DNA of 52,595 nt. Source: Prochloron sp. SulCav_FS08_3_32_3330. GTDB lineage: Bacteria > Cyanobacteriota > Cyanobacteriia > Cyanobacteriales > DYNF01. Below the pieces are notes generated by a model, which was not told where the DNA came from, ran no database searches, and was given only the letters and a program-made list of their open reading frames with translations. How positions within the stretch are numbered: the first letter of the stretch is position 1; every line of letters starts with the position of its first letter. Below are positions 24,043 through 32,769 of this stretch, piece by piece. Location: the NCBI GenBank assembly GCA_020721205.1, contig DYNF01000022.1, positions 1 through 52,595 of the forward strand, written 5' to 3'. The translations under genes and the position numbers were made by a program.

Positions 24043-24065
24043 TAATCCCTAGGTGGGATTGAAAC
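24043..24065. repeat. Solitary CRISPR-repeat-like motif
   Basis: AATCCCTAGGTGGGATTGAAAC resembles the 3' half of common cyanobacterial CRISPR repeats, which contain AATCCC...GGGATTGAAAC. There is no second repeat at spacer distance and no cas gene in the window, so this is not an array. A related ending is at 40061-40073. Confidence 0.3.
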
Positions 24066-24178
24066 AAGGTAAGGAACGGATTTAAGTTAAACAGCTTAGA
24101 GCTAGTTAATAAACGAAAATCCAGCAATAATCATCACTGAGATGACAAATAAACATTATTAAGTTGATAAGACGATCA

Positions 24179-27100
24179 ATGATAGGGAACTTTGCTACTT
24201 TTGTAGATTTATTACGGGATAGAACAGCTTTACAACCTGATAAAATCGCTTTTTCTTTTCTCAATGATGGGGAAATGATCAGCGACCGCCTTACTTACGC
24301 TCAACTACAACAACAAGCGATGGCGATCGCCTCGAAGTTACAAGCTTGGAATGGGAAAGGGGAAAGAGCATTATTATTGTATCAACCCGGCTTAGAGTTT
24401 ATTGCCGCTTTTTTCGGTTGCTTATATGCTGGAGTGATTGCTGTACCCGCTTATCCACCTAGAGCAAACCGTTCCCTTGACAGGCTTGTGGCGATTGTAG
24501 AAGATGCTCAAGCAAAATTTGCCTTAACTACCGCATCGGTAATCGTCAATATTAAAACTCGTTTTGATGAACAAATTAATCATCAAAGTAATACGGGCAT
24601 CTTGCCTGTTAAAAATAAGATTGAATTTATTGCTACTGATATTATTAATCCTGATCTAGCCTCAAATTGGCTAGATCCTAACATAAATTCAGATAATCTC
24701 GCTTTTATCCAATATACCAGTGGCTCAACGGGTATTCCCAAGGGCGTGATGGTGACTCATAATAATTTATTACATAATTCCCATTTAATTAATAATTTCT
24801 TTCAAGATAACTCCGAAACGATTGGTTTTTCATGGCTTCCTCCCTATCACGATATGGGCTTAATTGGCGGTATTTTACAGCCTCTTTATGCTAATGTGAA
24901 ATCTATGTTATTGATGTCCCCTGTCACGTTTTTACAGCGTCCTTACCGTTGGTTACAGGGGATTTCTAACTATGGGGTGACTACTTCCGGCGCACCTAAC
25001 TTCGCTTATGATCTTTGTGTTAATCAAATTAGTGAAGAACAAAGAAGCACTTTAAATTTAAGTAGTTGGACTTTAGCTTTTAGTGGGGCAGAGCCAGTGA
25101 GAGCAGAAACTTTACAGCGATTTTACCAAACTTTTGCTGATTGGGGTTTAAAAAAAGAGGCATTTTATCCTTGTTATGGCATGGCAGAAACTACTTTAAT
25201 TGTTTCTGGGGGTAATAAATGGGCTTTTCCTGTGCAAAAAATTGTGAATACTAAAGCTTTAGAAAAACATCAAGTTATTACTGTTCCGGTTAAAGATGAT
25301 CATAATACAATTTTAGTTAGTTCTGGTCGTGTTGCTGATGATGAAAAGATAATTATTGTTAATACTGATACTTTTACCCTCTGTAAAGAAGATGAAATCG
25401 GTGAAATTTGGGTACAAAGTGCGAGTGTGGCTCAAGGTTACTGGAATAAATTAGAGCAATCTGAGGCTATTTTTAAAGCGAGGATTGAGAGTTTGGAAGG
25501 AGAAACCTTTTTACGCACAGGAGATTTAGGCTTTTTACAAGGGGGAGAATTATTTGTAACAGGAAGATTAAAAGATTTAATTATTATTAGGGGAAGAAAC
25601 CATTATCCTCAAGATATAGAATTGACGATTGATCAGGCTCATCCTGCTGTGAGACAAGGGGCAGGGGCGGCAGTTTCGATTGAGATGAATGGAGAAGAAA
25701 GACTGGTAATTATTCAAGAAATTCAAAGAAGTTATGTCAGAAAATTAAATGTAGAGGAAGTAACAAAAGCGATTCGTCAAGCAATTGTGGAAAATCATGA
25801 GTTATTACCTTATGCAATTTTATTGTTAAAAACTGGTACTATTCCCAAAACTTCTAGCGGAAAAATTAAACGTCACGCCTGTAAAGAAGGCTTTATTGAT
25901 GGCAGTTTAACTGTTATTGGTGAATGGAAAGAATCACAGAAAAGAATCACAGAAAATAATCAAAGTAAATCAAAGTCTTATCAAATAATCACAGAAAATA
26001 ATCAAAGTAAATCAAAGTCTAATCAAATAATCACAGTGGAAAATTATATCATTGAGAAAATCGCCGATCGCTTAGGGGTATCAGTAACAGAAATTGATGC
26101 TTATGAGCCTTTTGCTAGTTATGGTTTAGATTCGGTACAAGCCGTAAGATTATCAGCCGAGTTAGAAGACTGGTTAAAAGTCAAGATATCGCCTACGATA
26201 CTTTATGATTACCCAAATATTAACACACTTTCACAGTATCTACAAAAAATTCAAAATTCAAAATTCAAAATTCAAAATTTTTCACAAGCAATAGAAAATG
26301 ATCATAATAAGATCATACCCCTAAAAATAGCTAATGAAGAAATAGCAATTATCGGAATGGGATGCCGTTTTCCGGGAGCTAAAAATCCTCAAGAATTTTG
26401 GCAATTATTAACAGAAGGAAAAGACGCTATCACATCAGTAAAAACTCGTTGGAATGGGGAAGGCTTCGGAGGTTTCATTGACAATGTAGATCAATTTGAT
26501 CCTCAATTTTTTGGTATTTCCCCAAGAGAAACTCAACGGATGGATCCTCAACAAAGATTACTCTTAGAAGTAAGTTGGGAGGCTTTTGAATATGGCGGGA
26601 TTAAAGTTGATCAATTAGCCGGAAGTAATACGGGTGTATTTATGGGGATGAGTAGCAGTGATTATTCTCAGCTACAGTTACATTATGGCTTAAAAGTGGA
26701 CGCTTACGCAGGGACAGGCAACGCCCACAGTATCGCCGCTAATCGTCTTTCTTATATTTTTGATTTTAAAGGTCCCTCCCTCACGATTGATACGGCTTGT
26801 TCATCTTCCCTTGTGGCGGTACATTTAGCGTTACAGAGTTTACAAAAAGGGGAATGTGATCAGGCTTTAGTCGGTGGAGTTAATTTAATGTTAAGTCCAG
26901 AATTAACTGATACTTTTGCCCAAGCGGGAATGTTGAGTCTCGACGGTAAATGTAAGACTTTTGACGCTTCGGCTGATGGTTATGTGCGAGGCGAGGGTTG
27001 TGGTATAATTGTACTAAAACGGTTATCGGATGCTCAAAAAGATGGTAATTTAATTTTAGGTTTAATTAAAGGTAGTGCGATTAATCAAGATGGGCGTAGT

Positions 27101-30100
27101 AACGGTTTAACAGCCCCTAACGGGATCGCCCAACAGGAAGTGATCCGTCAAGCTTTAATTAATGCCTGTGTTAATCCTCGTGATCTTAATTATATTGAAG
27201 CTCATGGCACGGGGACATCTTTAGGAGATCCGATCGAGATTAATTCTTTGATTGAAGTATTAGGAGAAAATAGAGAGCAAAATAATATTTGTTATATTGG
27301 CTCAGTTAAAACAAATATTGGTCATTTAGAAGCGGCGGCGGGGATGGCAGGATTAATTAAAACTATTTTATCTTTATATTATCGTCAAATTCCCCCTCAT
27401 TTGAATTTCTCTACATTGAATCCTTTAATCAATTTAGAAAATACTCGTTTTGCGATTCCTACTAATCTTAAATCTTGGAAAAATCAAGAGCAAATTTTAG
27501 CAGGAGTTAGCTCCTTCGGTTTTGGTGGTACAAATGCACATATTATAATTCAAAATTCAAAATTCAAAATTCAAAATTCAGAAGTAAATTTTAATTCCCG
27601 TAACACAGGCAGATTGCCTGTAACTAAAGATAGACCTTTACATATCTTAAATTTATCAGCAAAAACCGAATCTGCATTAAAAGATTTAGTTAAGAATTAT
27701 GACAATTACTTGACAAATAATCCAGAAGTTGAGTTAAAAGATTTATGTTTTAGTGCGAATACAACGAGGGTACAATTTAATCATCGTTTGACGATTGTTA
27801 CTGATTCAAAAAATCATTTAAAAGAGCAGTTTAAAATATTTTTAGAAGGGAAGAAAACCCCAGAAATATTACACGGTAAAGTGAAAAAAGGACGAGATCA
27901 AAAAATTGCTTTTCTGTTTACAGGGCAGGGATCTCAATCTGTAAAAATGGGATTTCAATTGTATGAAACTTCCCCTATTTTTCGAGAAAGTTTTAATCAA
28001 TGTGCAGAAATTTTAACTAATTATTTAGACGTTTCTTTAATTGATGTTTTATATTCAGAAAATAAAGAAATTAATCAACTTTTAGATCAAACAGCATACA
28101 CTCAACCTGCTTTATTTGCTTTAGAATATTCCTTAGCTCAATTGTGGATGTCTTGGGGTATAATTCCCACTGTGGTAATGGGGCATAGTGTGGGGGAATA
28201 TGTAGCCGCTTGTATTGCCGGAGTTTTCAGTTTAGAAGATGGTTTAAAATTGATTGCTAAACGGGGAAAATTAATGCAATCTTTACCTCAAAATGGGAGT
28301 ATGGTGGCAATTTTTGCTGATAAAAAGATAGTCGAAAAAATTGTAGAAACCGATCATAATACTTCTTTACAAAAAGTATCTATTGCCGCTTATAATGGCT
28401 CTCATATTGTCGTGTCAGGAGAAACAGAAGCGATCGAAAAAATTGCTTTATCTTTTGAAAATCAAGAGGTGAAAGTTAAGCGTTTAAATGTATCCTCAGC
28501 TTTTCATTCGCCTTTAATGTTACCAATGATTAAAGAGTTTGAAAAAGTAGTTAAAGAAATTAATTTTTATCTCCCTAAAATTGATCTAGTTTCTAATGTA
28601 ACAGGGGATTTTATTACAGAAGAAATTACGACGATTAACTATTGGTTAGATCATATTTTAAAACCAGTACATTTTGAATCTAGTATTGAGAAATTAAACG
28701 ATGCAGAATATAAAATATTTTTAGAAATTGGGGCTAAAGCAACATTATTAGGAATAACTTCTTCAGTTATCAGTTACCAGTTACCAGTTACCAATAATAA
28801 CAACAAGATTAGAGTAGAAGATAATAATTGTCAATTTATTCCTAGTTTAAGAAATATTGACCAAGATTGGCTTACTATTTTAGAAAGTTTGGCTAAACTT
28901 TCGGTGAGAGGGATCAAGATTGATTGGGAAAATTTTGACGCTCCTTATCCCTGTCAAAAAGTTATTTTACCTACCTATCCTTTCCAACGTCAAAGATATT
29001 GGTTAAAGGATATTATTCCTGTTTCTTCTAGTTTAATGTCTCCTGTTTTAGACTTAGAAGAAATCCAGTCTAGTGAGGATTGGTTTTATCAAGTAAAATG
29101 GCTAGAAAAAGAAGGTCATTTTGTTAGTAATAAACCGAATAATATTAAACAATGGATCATTTTTGCTGATCAAACGGGCATAGCTGAAAAAGTTGCTAAT
29201 GTGTTAATTAATAAGGGTAATTCTTGTTTATTTATTAACTATCAAACAGAAAATAAAAGTAATATTACTATTAATAAACTAGAAGATTATAGTTTAATTT
29301 TCAAAAATTCTAGTCTGGATCTAAGTCAAGAAATAGGTATTTTACATTTATGGAGTTTAGATAGTAAATCTAATGATGATCTGACTATTTCTGACTTAGA
29401 AACTGCTCAAAAATTAGGTTGTCAAAGTGTGTTATTTTTATTACAAGAATTGATCAAATATCCGGTTAAAGCGAAAATTTGGTTAACGACTCAAAATAGT
29501 CAAATACAATTCAAAAATCAAAATTCAAAATCTAAAAATAATTTAGCTTTTTCTCAAACTCCTTTATGGGGAATGGGTAAAGTTTTATCTTTTGAGCATC
29601 CTGAATATTTTGGTGGTTTAATTGATCTTAGTAGTAATATTAATGATCATGAAATTGAAAATTTAGTTAATAAAATTACTCACCATGATCCCGAAACAGA
29701 AATTATTTTAAGAGACAATAAAATTTATGGCTCTCGTCTTACTCAAATAAAAGATCAAAGTAGCACAAGCAAGATGCCTGTGTCAAACTCAGCAAGTTAT
29801 TTGATCACAGGAGGCTTAGGCTCTTTAGGTTTAAAAATTGCTCAAACTTTAGTGGAAAATGGGGCAAAAACTTTAATTTTAGTTGGGCGAAATAAACAAA
29901 AAAATGAGGCTGTTAAAGTAATACAAGAATTACAAAATCAAGGCGTTAAAATTGTAGTAAGTCAAACGGATATTACTAATAGTAAAGAGTTAGAAACTTT
30001 ATTCAAACAAATTAACGAAACTTTGCCACCTTTAAAGGGAATTATTCACAGTGCAGGGGTGTTAAATGATAATGTTTTAATTAGTCAAAATTGGGAACAA

Positions 30101-32668
30101 TTTTCTACAGTTTTAGCTCCGAAAATTCAAGGTACATGGAATTTACATCAATTAACTAAAAATATTCCTTTAGATTTCTTGATTTTATTCTCCTCTGCCG
30201 CTTCTTTATTAGGCTCTCCCGGGCAAGGAAATTATAGTGCGGGTAATACTTTTCTTGATGCGATCGCTGTTTATCGTCGTCAATTAAATTTACCCGCTTT
30301 AAGTATTAACTGGGGGACGTGGGGAGTTTCAGGGATGGCTATTTCCAGTCGTTTAGCTGTGAAGGGAATTAAATTTATTCCTGTTAATAAAGGGCTGGAA
30401 ATATTTACTCAACTTTTATCATCTCAATCTACACAAATAGGGGTAATTTCGATTGATTGGAATGAAGTAGTACAACAGTTCCCTCAAATTAATCAATTAC
30501 CTTATTTTGAGGAAGTTTTAGAAGAAAAAGAGGTAAATTTAATTTCAGAAACTTCATTAAATTTAGTGGATCAACTGTTAAAATATAATCCTGAAGAAAG
30601 GGAAATTGAGTTAATTAGTTATCTAAAAAATACCCTTGGTAATATTTTACAAGTGGATAGTAATAATATTAGTGAAAGTGAGAGTTTATTAGATTTAGGA
30701 ATGGACTCCCTAATGGTAATGGAAGCAATAACTCAATTAAAAAATGATTTACAATTGATGTTATATCCGAGGGAATTTTATGAGCGCCCAAAAATTAATT
30801 CTCTTGCTAAATATTTGGCTTTAGAATTTACGAAACAACATGATCAGGTAAACATTTATCCTGATCATAATATGGTAGAGACGTATCATGATACGTCTCT
30901 ACAAACATCGAAAAAAACAAATATTAAACATCAAAAACCGACGACAAAAATTAAAAAACCTGTCGTATTTATCTTGTCTAGTCCCCGATCGGGATCAACT
31001 TTATTAAGGGTAATGTTAGAAGGTCATCCTTTATTATCTTCTCCTCCAGAATTACATCTTTTACCCTTTAATAATATGCAGGAAAGAGAAGCAGAATTAT
31101 CTGTTTCTTATTTAGGGGAAGGACTACAACGGGCATTAATGGAATTACAAAAAATAGATGGACAAACTGCTCAAAATTTAGTGGATCAATTTGTCAAAGA
31201 AAATCGCTCAATTCAGGAAATTTATCAATATTTATTAGACTGTAGTGGGGATCATTTATTAATAGATAAATCCCCTACTTATGCTAATGATTTAGAGACC
31301 TTAGAAAATGCTGAATTATTATTTGAAAATGCTAAATATATTCATTTAGTCAGACATCCTTATGCGGTGATTGAATCTTTTACTCGTCTACGCATGGATA
31401 AGTTAGTGGGAGGAGAAGGAAATCCCTATAAAATAGCTGAAAATATCTGGTCTCAAAGTAATCAAAATACTTTACAATTTTTCTCTAATCTTGATCCCAA
31501 TAAACATCATTTAATTTATTATGAAGAATTAGTTAAAAATCCTCGTCAAGTAATGGAAAATCTCTGTAATTTCTTAGAAATTCCCTTTGATGAAAATGTT
31601 TTAACTCCCTATCAAGGTAACAGAATGACCGACGGAATTTATCATAAATCAATGTCCGTTGGTGATCCTAATTTTCTTAAACATACCGCCATTGATCCGA
31701 CTTTAGCTGATACTTGGAAAGAGATAAAATTGCCCTATCAATTGAGCGATCTTGCCCTCAATCTTTCTGCTAGTTTAAATTATTCTTTACCTAATGATCA
31801 AGAATTGACGGAGGACTCTTATTTAATGACTGAAACCCTCATTAATATTCGAGGTTTAAATCTTTGTTTATGTCGTTGGGGATCAGAAAAAAATCCGTTA
31901 ATATTCTGTTTACACGGTATATTAGAACAAGGAGCAACTTGGAGCGACGTGGCTTGGCGTTTAGTGCGCAAAGGTTATCAAGTGGTCGCCCCTGACTTAC
32001 GAGGGCATGGAAAGTCTGATCATGTGGGGAAAGAAGGCTCTTATAATATCTTAGACTTTTTAGGGGATCTCGATGCGATCGCTAGTCATATCACGGATCA
32101 ACCTTTTACTCTTGTCGGGCATTCCTTTGGCTCAATATTAGCCGCTATTTTTACCAGTATTCGCCCTCAAAAAGTGAAAAATTTAGTCTTAGTTGAGCCT
32201 GTAATACCCGCCGAAACGAGCGAAAATGACACGGTAGATCAACTTACTACCCATTTAAACTATTTAGCCTCCCCTCCTGACCATCCCATTTTTCCCGATG
32301 TGGAAACCGCCGCTAAACGTCTGATACAGGCAACTCCCGCCCTTTCTAAAGAATTGGCATTAAAACTAGCAAAAAGAATCACTCAACCCTGTAAAGGCGG
32401 TGTCTGTTGGCTTTGGGATGCCTTTTTACGCACCCGGGCGGGAATTGAATTTAACGGCATTAGTCGTCAGAAATATTTGGGTATTCTTAAAACTCTCAAA
32501 ATTCTAATAACTCTGATATACGGAGATAATAGTGAGTTTAATCGTACAGAGGATTTAGAGGATCAACAAAAAGCGATGCCTAATGCGAAACGGCACAAAG
32601 TTTCTGGTGGACATAATTTACATTTTGATGCCCCCGTTGCTTTAGCGGAAATTATTGGTAATCTTTAA
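24179..32668 (+). CDS. ols: Olefin synthase, type I polyketide synthase (Ols)
   Basis: A 2,829-residue megasynthase that activates a fatty acid, extends it by one malonyl unit, reduces the keto group, sulfonates the hydroxyl, and releases a terminal alkene with loss of CO2 and sulfate (1-nonadecene pathway of Synechococcus sp. PCC 7002). Domains: fatty acyl-AMP ligase 1-590 (YTSGSTGIPKG), ACP1 with serine near 651 (YGLDSVQ), ketosynthase 720-1135 (DTACSSS near 873), acyltransferase 1240-1545 (GHSVGEY near 1335), ketoreductase 1870-2060 (TGGLGSLG), ACP2 near 2173 (GMDSLM), sulfotransferase 2260-2500 (SSPRSGSTLL), thioesterase 2570-2829 (GHSFG, GGHNLHFD). The ATG at 24179 gives MIGNFATFVDLL, in line with PCC 7002 Ols; a TTG five codons earlier is rejected. 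Linkers contain repeat-derived sequence. Confidence 0.95.
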   Translation: MIGNFATFVDLLRDRTALQPDKIAFSFLNDGEMISDRLTYAQLQQQAMAIASKLQAWNGKGERALLLYQPGLEFIAAFFGCLYAGVIAVPAYPPRANRSLDRLVAIVEDAQAKFALTTASVIVNIKTRFDEQINHQSNTGILPVKNKIEFIATDIINPDLASNWLDPNINSDNLAFIQYTSGSTGIPKGVMVTHNNLLHNSHLINNFFQDNSETIGFSWLPPYHDMGLIGGILQPLYANVKSMLLMSPVTFLQRPYRWLQGISNYGVTTSGAPNFAYDLCVNQISEEQRSTLNLSSWTLAFSGAEPVRAETLQRFYQTFADWGLKKEAFYPCYGMAETTLIVSGGNKWAFPVQKIVNTKALEKHQVITVPVKDDHNTILVSSGRVADDEKIIIVNTDTFTLCKEDEIGEIWVQSASVAQGYWNKLEQSEAIFKARIESLEGETFLRTGDLGFLQGGELFVTGRLKDLIIIRGRNHYPQDIELTIDQAHPAVRQGAGAAVSIEMNGEERLVIIQEIQRSYVRKLNVEEVTKAIRQAIVENHELLPYAILLLKTGTIPKTSSGKIKRHACKEGFIDGSLTVIGEWKESQKRITENNQSKSKSYQIITENNQSKSKSNQIITVENYIIEKIADRLGVSVTEIDAYEPFASYGLDSVQAVRLSAELEDWLKVKISPTILYDYPNINTLSQYLQKIQNSKFKIQNFSQAIENDHNKIIPLKIANEEIAIIGMGCRFPGAKNPQEFWQLLTEGKDAITSVKTRWNGEGFGGFIDNVDQFDPQFFGISPRETQRMDPQQRLLLEVSWEAFEYGGIKVDQLAGSNTGVFMGMSSSDYSQLQLHYGLKVDAYAGTGNAHSIAANRLSYIFDFKGPSLTIDTACSSSLVAVHLALQSLQKGECDQALVGGVNLMLSPELTDTFAQAGMLSLDGKCKTFDASADGYVRGEGCGIIVLKRLSDAQKDGNLILGLIKGSAINQDGRSNGLTAPNGIAQQEVIRQALINACVNPRDLNYIEAHGTGTSLGDPIEINSLIEVLGENREQNNICYIGSVKTNIGHLEAAAGMAGLIKTILSLYYRQIPPHLNFSTLNPLINLENTRFAIPTNLKSWKNQEQILAGVSSFGFGGTNAHIIIQNSKFKIQNSEVNFNSRNTGRLPVTKDRPLHILNLSAKTESALKDLVKNYDNYLTNNPEVELKDLCFSANTTRVQFNHRLTIVTDSKNHLKEQFKIFLEGKKTPEILHGKVKKGRDQKIAFLFTGQGSQSVKMGFQLYETSPIFRESFNQCAEILTNYLDVSLIDVLYSENKEINQLLDQTAYTQPALFALEYSLAQLWMSWGIIPTVVMGHSVGEYVAACIAGVFSLEDGLKLIAKRGKLMQSLPQNGSMVAIFADKKIVEKIVETDHNTSLQKVSIAAYNGSHIVVSGETEAIEKIALSFENQEVKVKRLNVSSAFHSPLMLPMIKEFEKVVKEINFYLPKIDLVSNVTGDFITEEITTINYWLDHILKPVHFESSIEKLNDAEYKIFLEIGAKATLLGITSSVISYQLPVTNNNNKIRVEDNNCQFIPSLRNIDQDWLTILESLAKLSVRGIKIDWENFDAPYPCQKVILPTYPFQRQRYWLKDIIPVSSSLMSPVLDLEEIQSSEDWFYQVKWLEKEGHFVSNKPNNIKQWIIFADQTGIAEKVANVLINKGNSCLFINYQTENKSNITINKLEDYSLIFKNSSLDLSQEIGILHLWSLDSKSNDDLTISDLETAQKLGCQSVLFLLQELIKYPVKAKIWLTTQNSQIQFKNQNSKSKNNLAFSQTPLWGMGKVLSFEHPEYFGGLIDLSSNINDHEIENLVNKITHHDPETEIILRDNKIYGSRLTQIKDQSSTSKMPVSNSASYLITGGLGSLGLKIAQTLVENGAKTLILVGRNKQKNEAVKVIQELQNQGVKIVVSQTDITNSKELETLFKQINETLPPLKGIIHSAGVLNDNVLISQNWEQFSTVLAPKIQGTWNLHQLTKNIPLDFLILFSSAASLLGSPGQGNYSAGNTFLDAIAVYRRQLNLPALSINWGTWGVSGMAISSRLAVKGIKFIPVNKGLEIFTQLLSSQSTQIGVISIDWNEVVQQFPQINQLPYFEEVLEEKEVNLISETSLNLVDQLLKYNPEEREIELISYLKNTLGNILQVDSNNISESESLLDLGMDSLMVMEAITQLKNDLQLMLYPREFYERPKINSLAKYLALEFTKQHDQVNIYPDHNMVETYHDTSLQTSKKTNIKHQKPTTKIKKPVVFILSSPRSGSTLLRVMLEGHPLLSSPPELHLLPFNNMQEREAELSVSYLGEGLQRALMELQKIDGQTAQNLVDQFVKENRSIQEIYQYLLDCSGDHLLIDKSPTYANDLETLENAELLFENAKYIHLVRHPYAVIESFTRLRMDKLVGGEGNPYKIAENIWSQSNQNTLQFFSNLDPNKHHLIYYEELVKNPRQVMENLCNFLEIPFDENVLTPYQGNRMTDGIYHKSMSVGDPNFLKHTAIDPTLADTWKEIKLPYQLSDLALNLSASLNYSLPNDQELTEDSYLMTETLINIRGLNLCLCRWGSEKNPLIFCLHGILEQGATWSDVAWRLVRKGYQVVAPDLRGHGKSDHVGKEGSYNILDFLGDLDAIASHITDQPFTLVGHSFGSILAAIFTSIRPQKVKNLVLVEPVIPAETSENDTVDQLTTHLNYLASPPDHPIFPDVETAAKRLIQATPALSKELALKLAKRITQPCKGGVCWLWDAFLRTRAGIEFNGISRQKYLGILKTLKILITLIYGDNSEFNRTEDLEDQQKAMPNAKRHKVSGGHNLHFDAPVALAEIIGNL
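24593..24609. repeat. 17-base palindromic repeat in ols (FAAL region)
   Basis: ACGGGCATCTTGCCTGT, near-palindromic. Translated in frame as NTGILPV. Same family at 27605-27621 and 29765-29781, all inside ols. Confidence 0.7.
25946..26029 (+). repeat. 42-base tandem duplication in ols (FAAL-ACP1 linker)
   Basis: Two nearly identical copies (25946-25987 and 25988-26029) plus the start of a third. Each encodes 14 residues containing TENNQSKSKS. The unit length is a multiple of three, so it lengthens the hydrophilic linker without a frameshift. Confidence 0.9.
26246..26280 (+). repeat. Heptamer array (AAAATTC)n in ols (ACP1-KS linker)
   Basis: Five copies of AAAATTC (last one AAAATTT). Because seven is not a multiple of three, the array cycles through all frames and encodes the repeating peptide KIQNSKF without stops. 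It is the reverse complement of the TTTTGAA arrays at 6710 and 44588. Confidence 0.93.
27547..27580 (+). repeat. Heptamer array (AAAATTC)n in ols (post-KS linker)
   Basis: About five copies just after the ketosynthase, encoding QNSKFKIQNS. Followed directly by the palindromic repeat at 27605-27621. Confidence 0.92.
27605..27621. repeat. 17-base palindromic repeat in ols (post-KS linker)
   Basis: ACAGGCAGATTGCCTGT, arms ACAGGCA/TGCCTGT. Translated as NTGRLPV. Confidence 0.72.
28764..28791 (+). repeat. Heptamer array (CAGTTAC)n in ols (post-AT)
   Basis: Four copies (first CAGTTAT) encoding SYQLPVT. A different unit from the AAAATTC arrays but the same seven-base length. Confidence 0.9.
29765..29781. 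repeat. 17-base palindromic repeat in ols (before KR)
   Basis: ACAAGCAAGATGCCTGT, a diverged member of the ACAGGCA/TGCCTGT family, translated as STSKMPV just before the ketoreductase Rossmann motif. A degenerate AAAATTC-like stretch lies upstream at about 29507-29535. Confidence 0.6.
30875..30902. repeat. Perfect 28-base palindrome in ols (ACP2-ST linker)
   Basis: A perfect palindrome whose half is GTAGAGACGTATCA. Elements with the GTAGAGACGT end are familiar as interspersed cyanobacterial repeats, normally between genes. Here it is read through as VETYHDTSLQ in the linker between the second ACP and the sulfotransferase. Confidence 0.9.
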
Positions 32669-32681
32669 AATTGAATTGTTT

Positions 32682-32706
32682 GATCGCACTAAAGTGCAAC
32701 AACAAG
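32682..32706. repeat. Half copy of the REP-like element after ols
   Basis: GATCGCACTAAAGTGCAACA and following bases match the right arm of the element at 2206-2261. The left arm is missing. Confidence 0.65.
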
Positions 32707-32769
32707 CCTAATTTTAGAACAATTGACTATAATATAACAAGATAACTGGTTAAATTTCTTCTAATTATC

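Larger units (their letters stand above)
23781..24178. other. Long leader upstream of the olefin synthase
   Basis: 398 bases without a gene. The first part is an inverted repeat (23783-23851) and a direct-repeat copy (23821-23855), and an isolated CRISPR-repeat-like motif lies at 24043-24065. The olefin synthase promoter should lie between about 23860 and 24120; no clear -35/-10 pair stands out. No good Shine-Dalgarno precedes the ATG at 24179. Confidence 0.5.

Noticed and set aside
24043-24065. CRISPR array
   Set aside because: Only a single repeat-like motif, no regularly spaced second copy and no cas genes.
24164-24178. TTG start for the olefin synthase
   Set aside because: The ATG at 24179 gives the N-terminus expected from the known Ols of PCC 7002.
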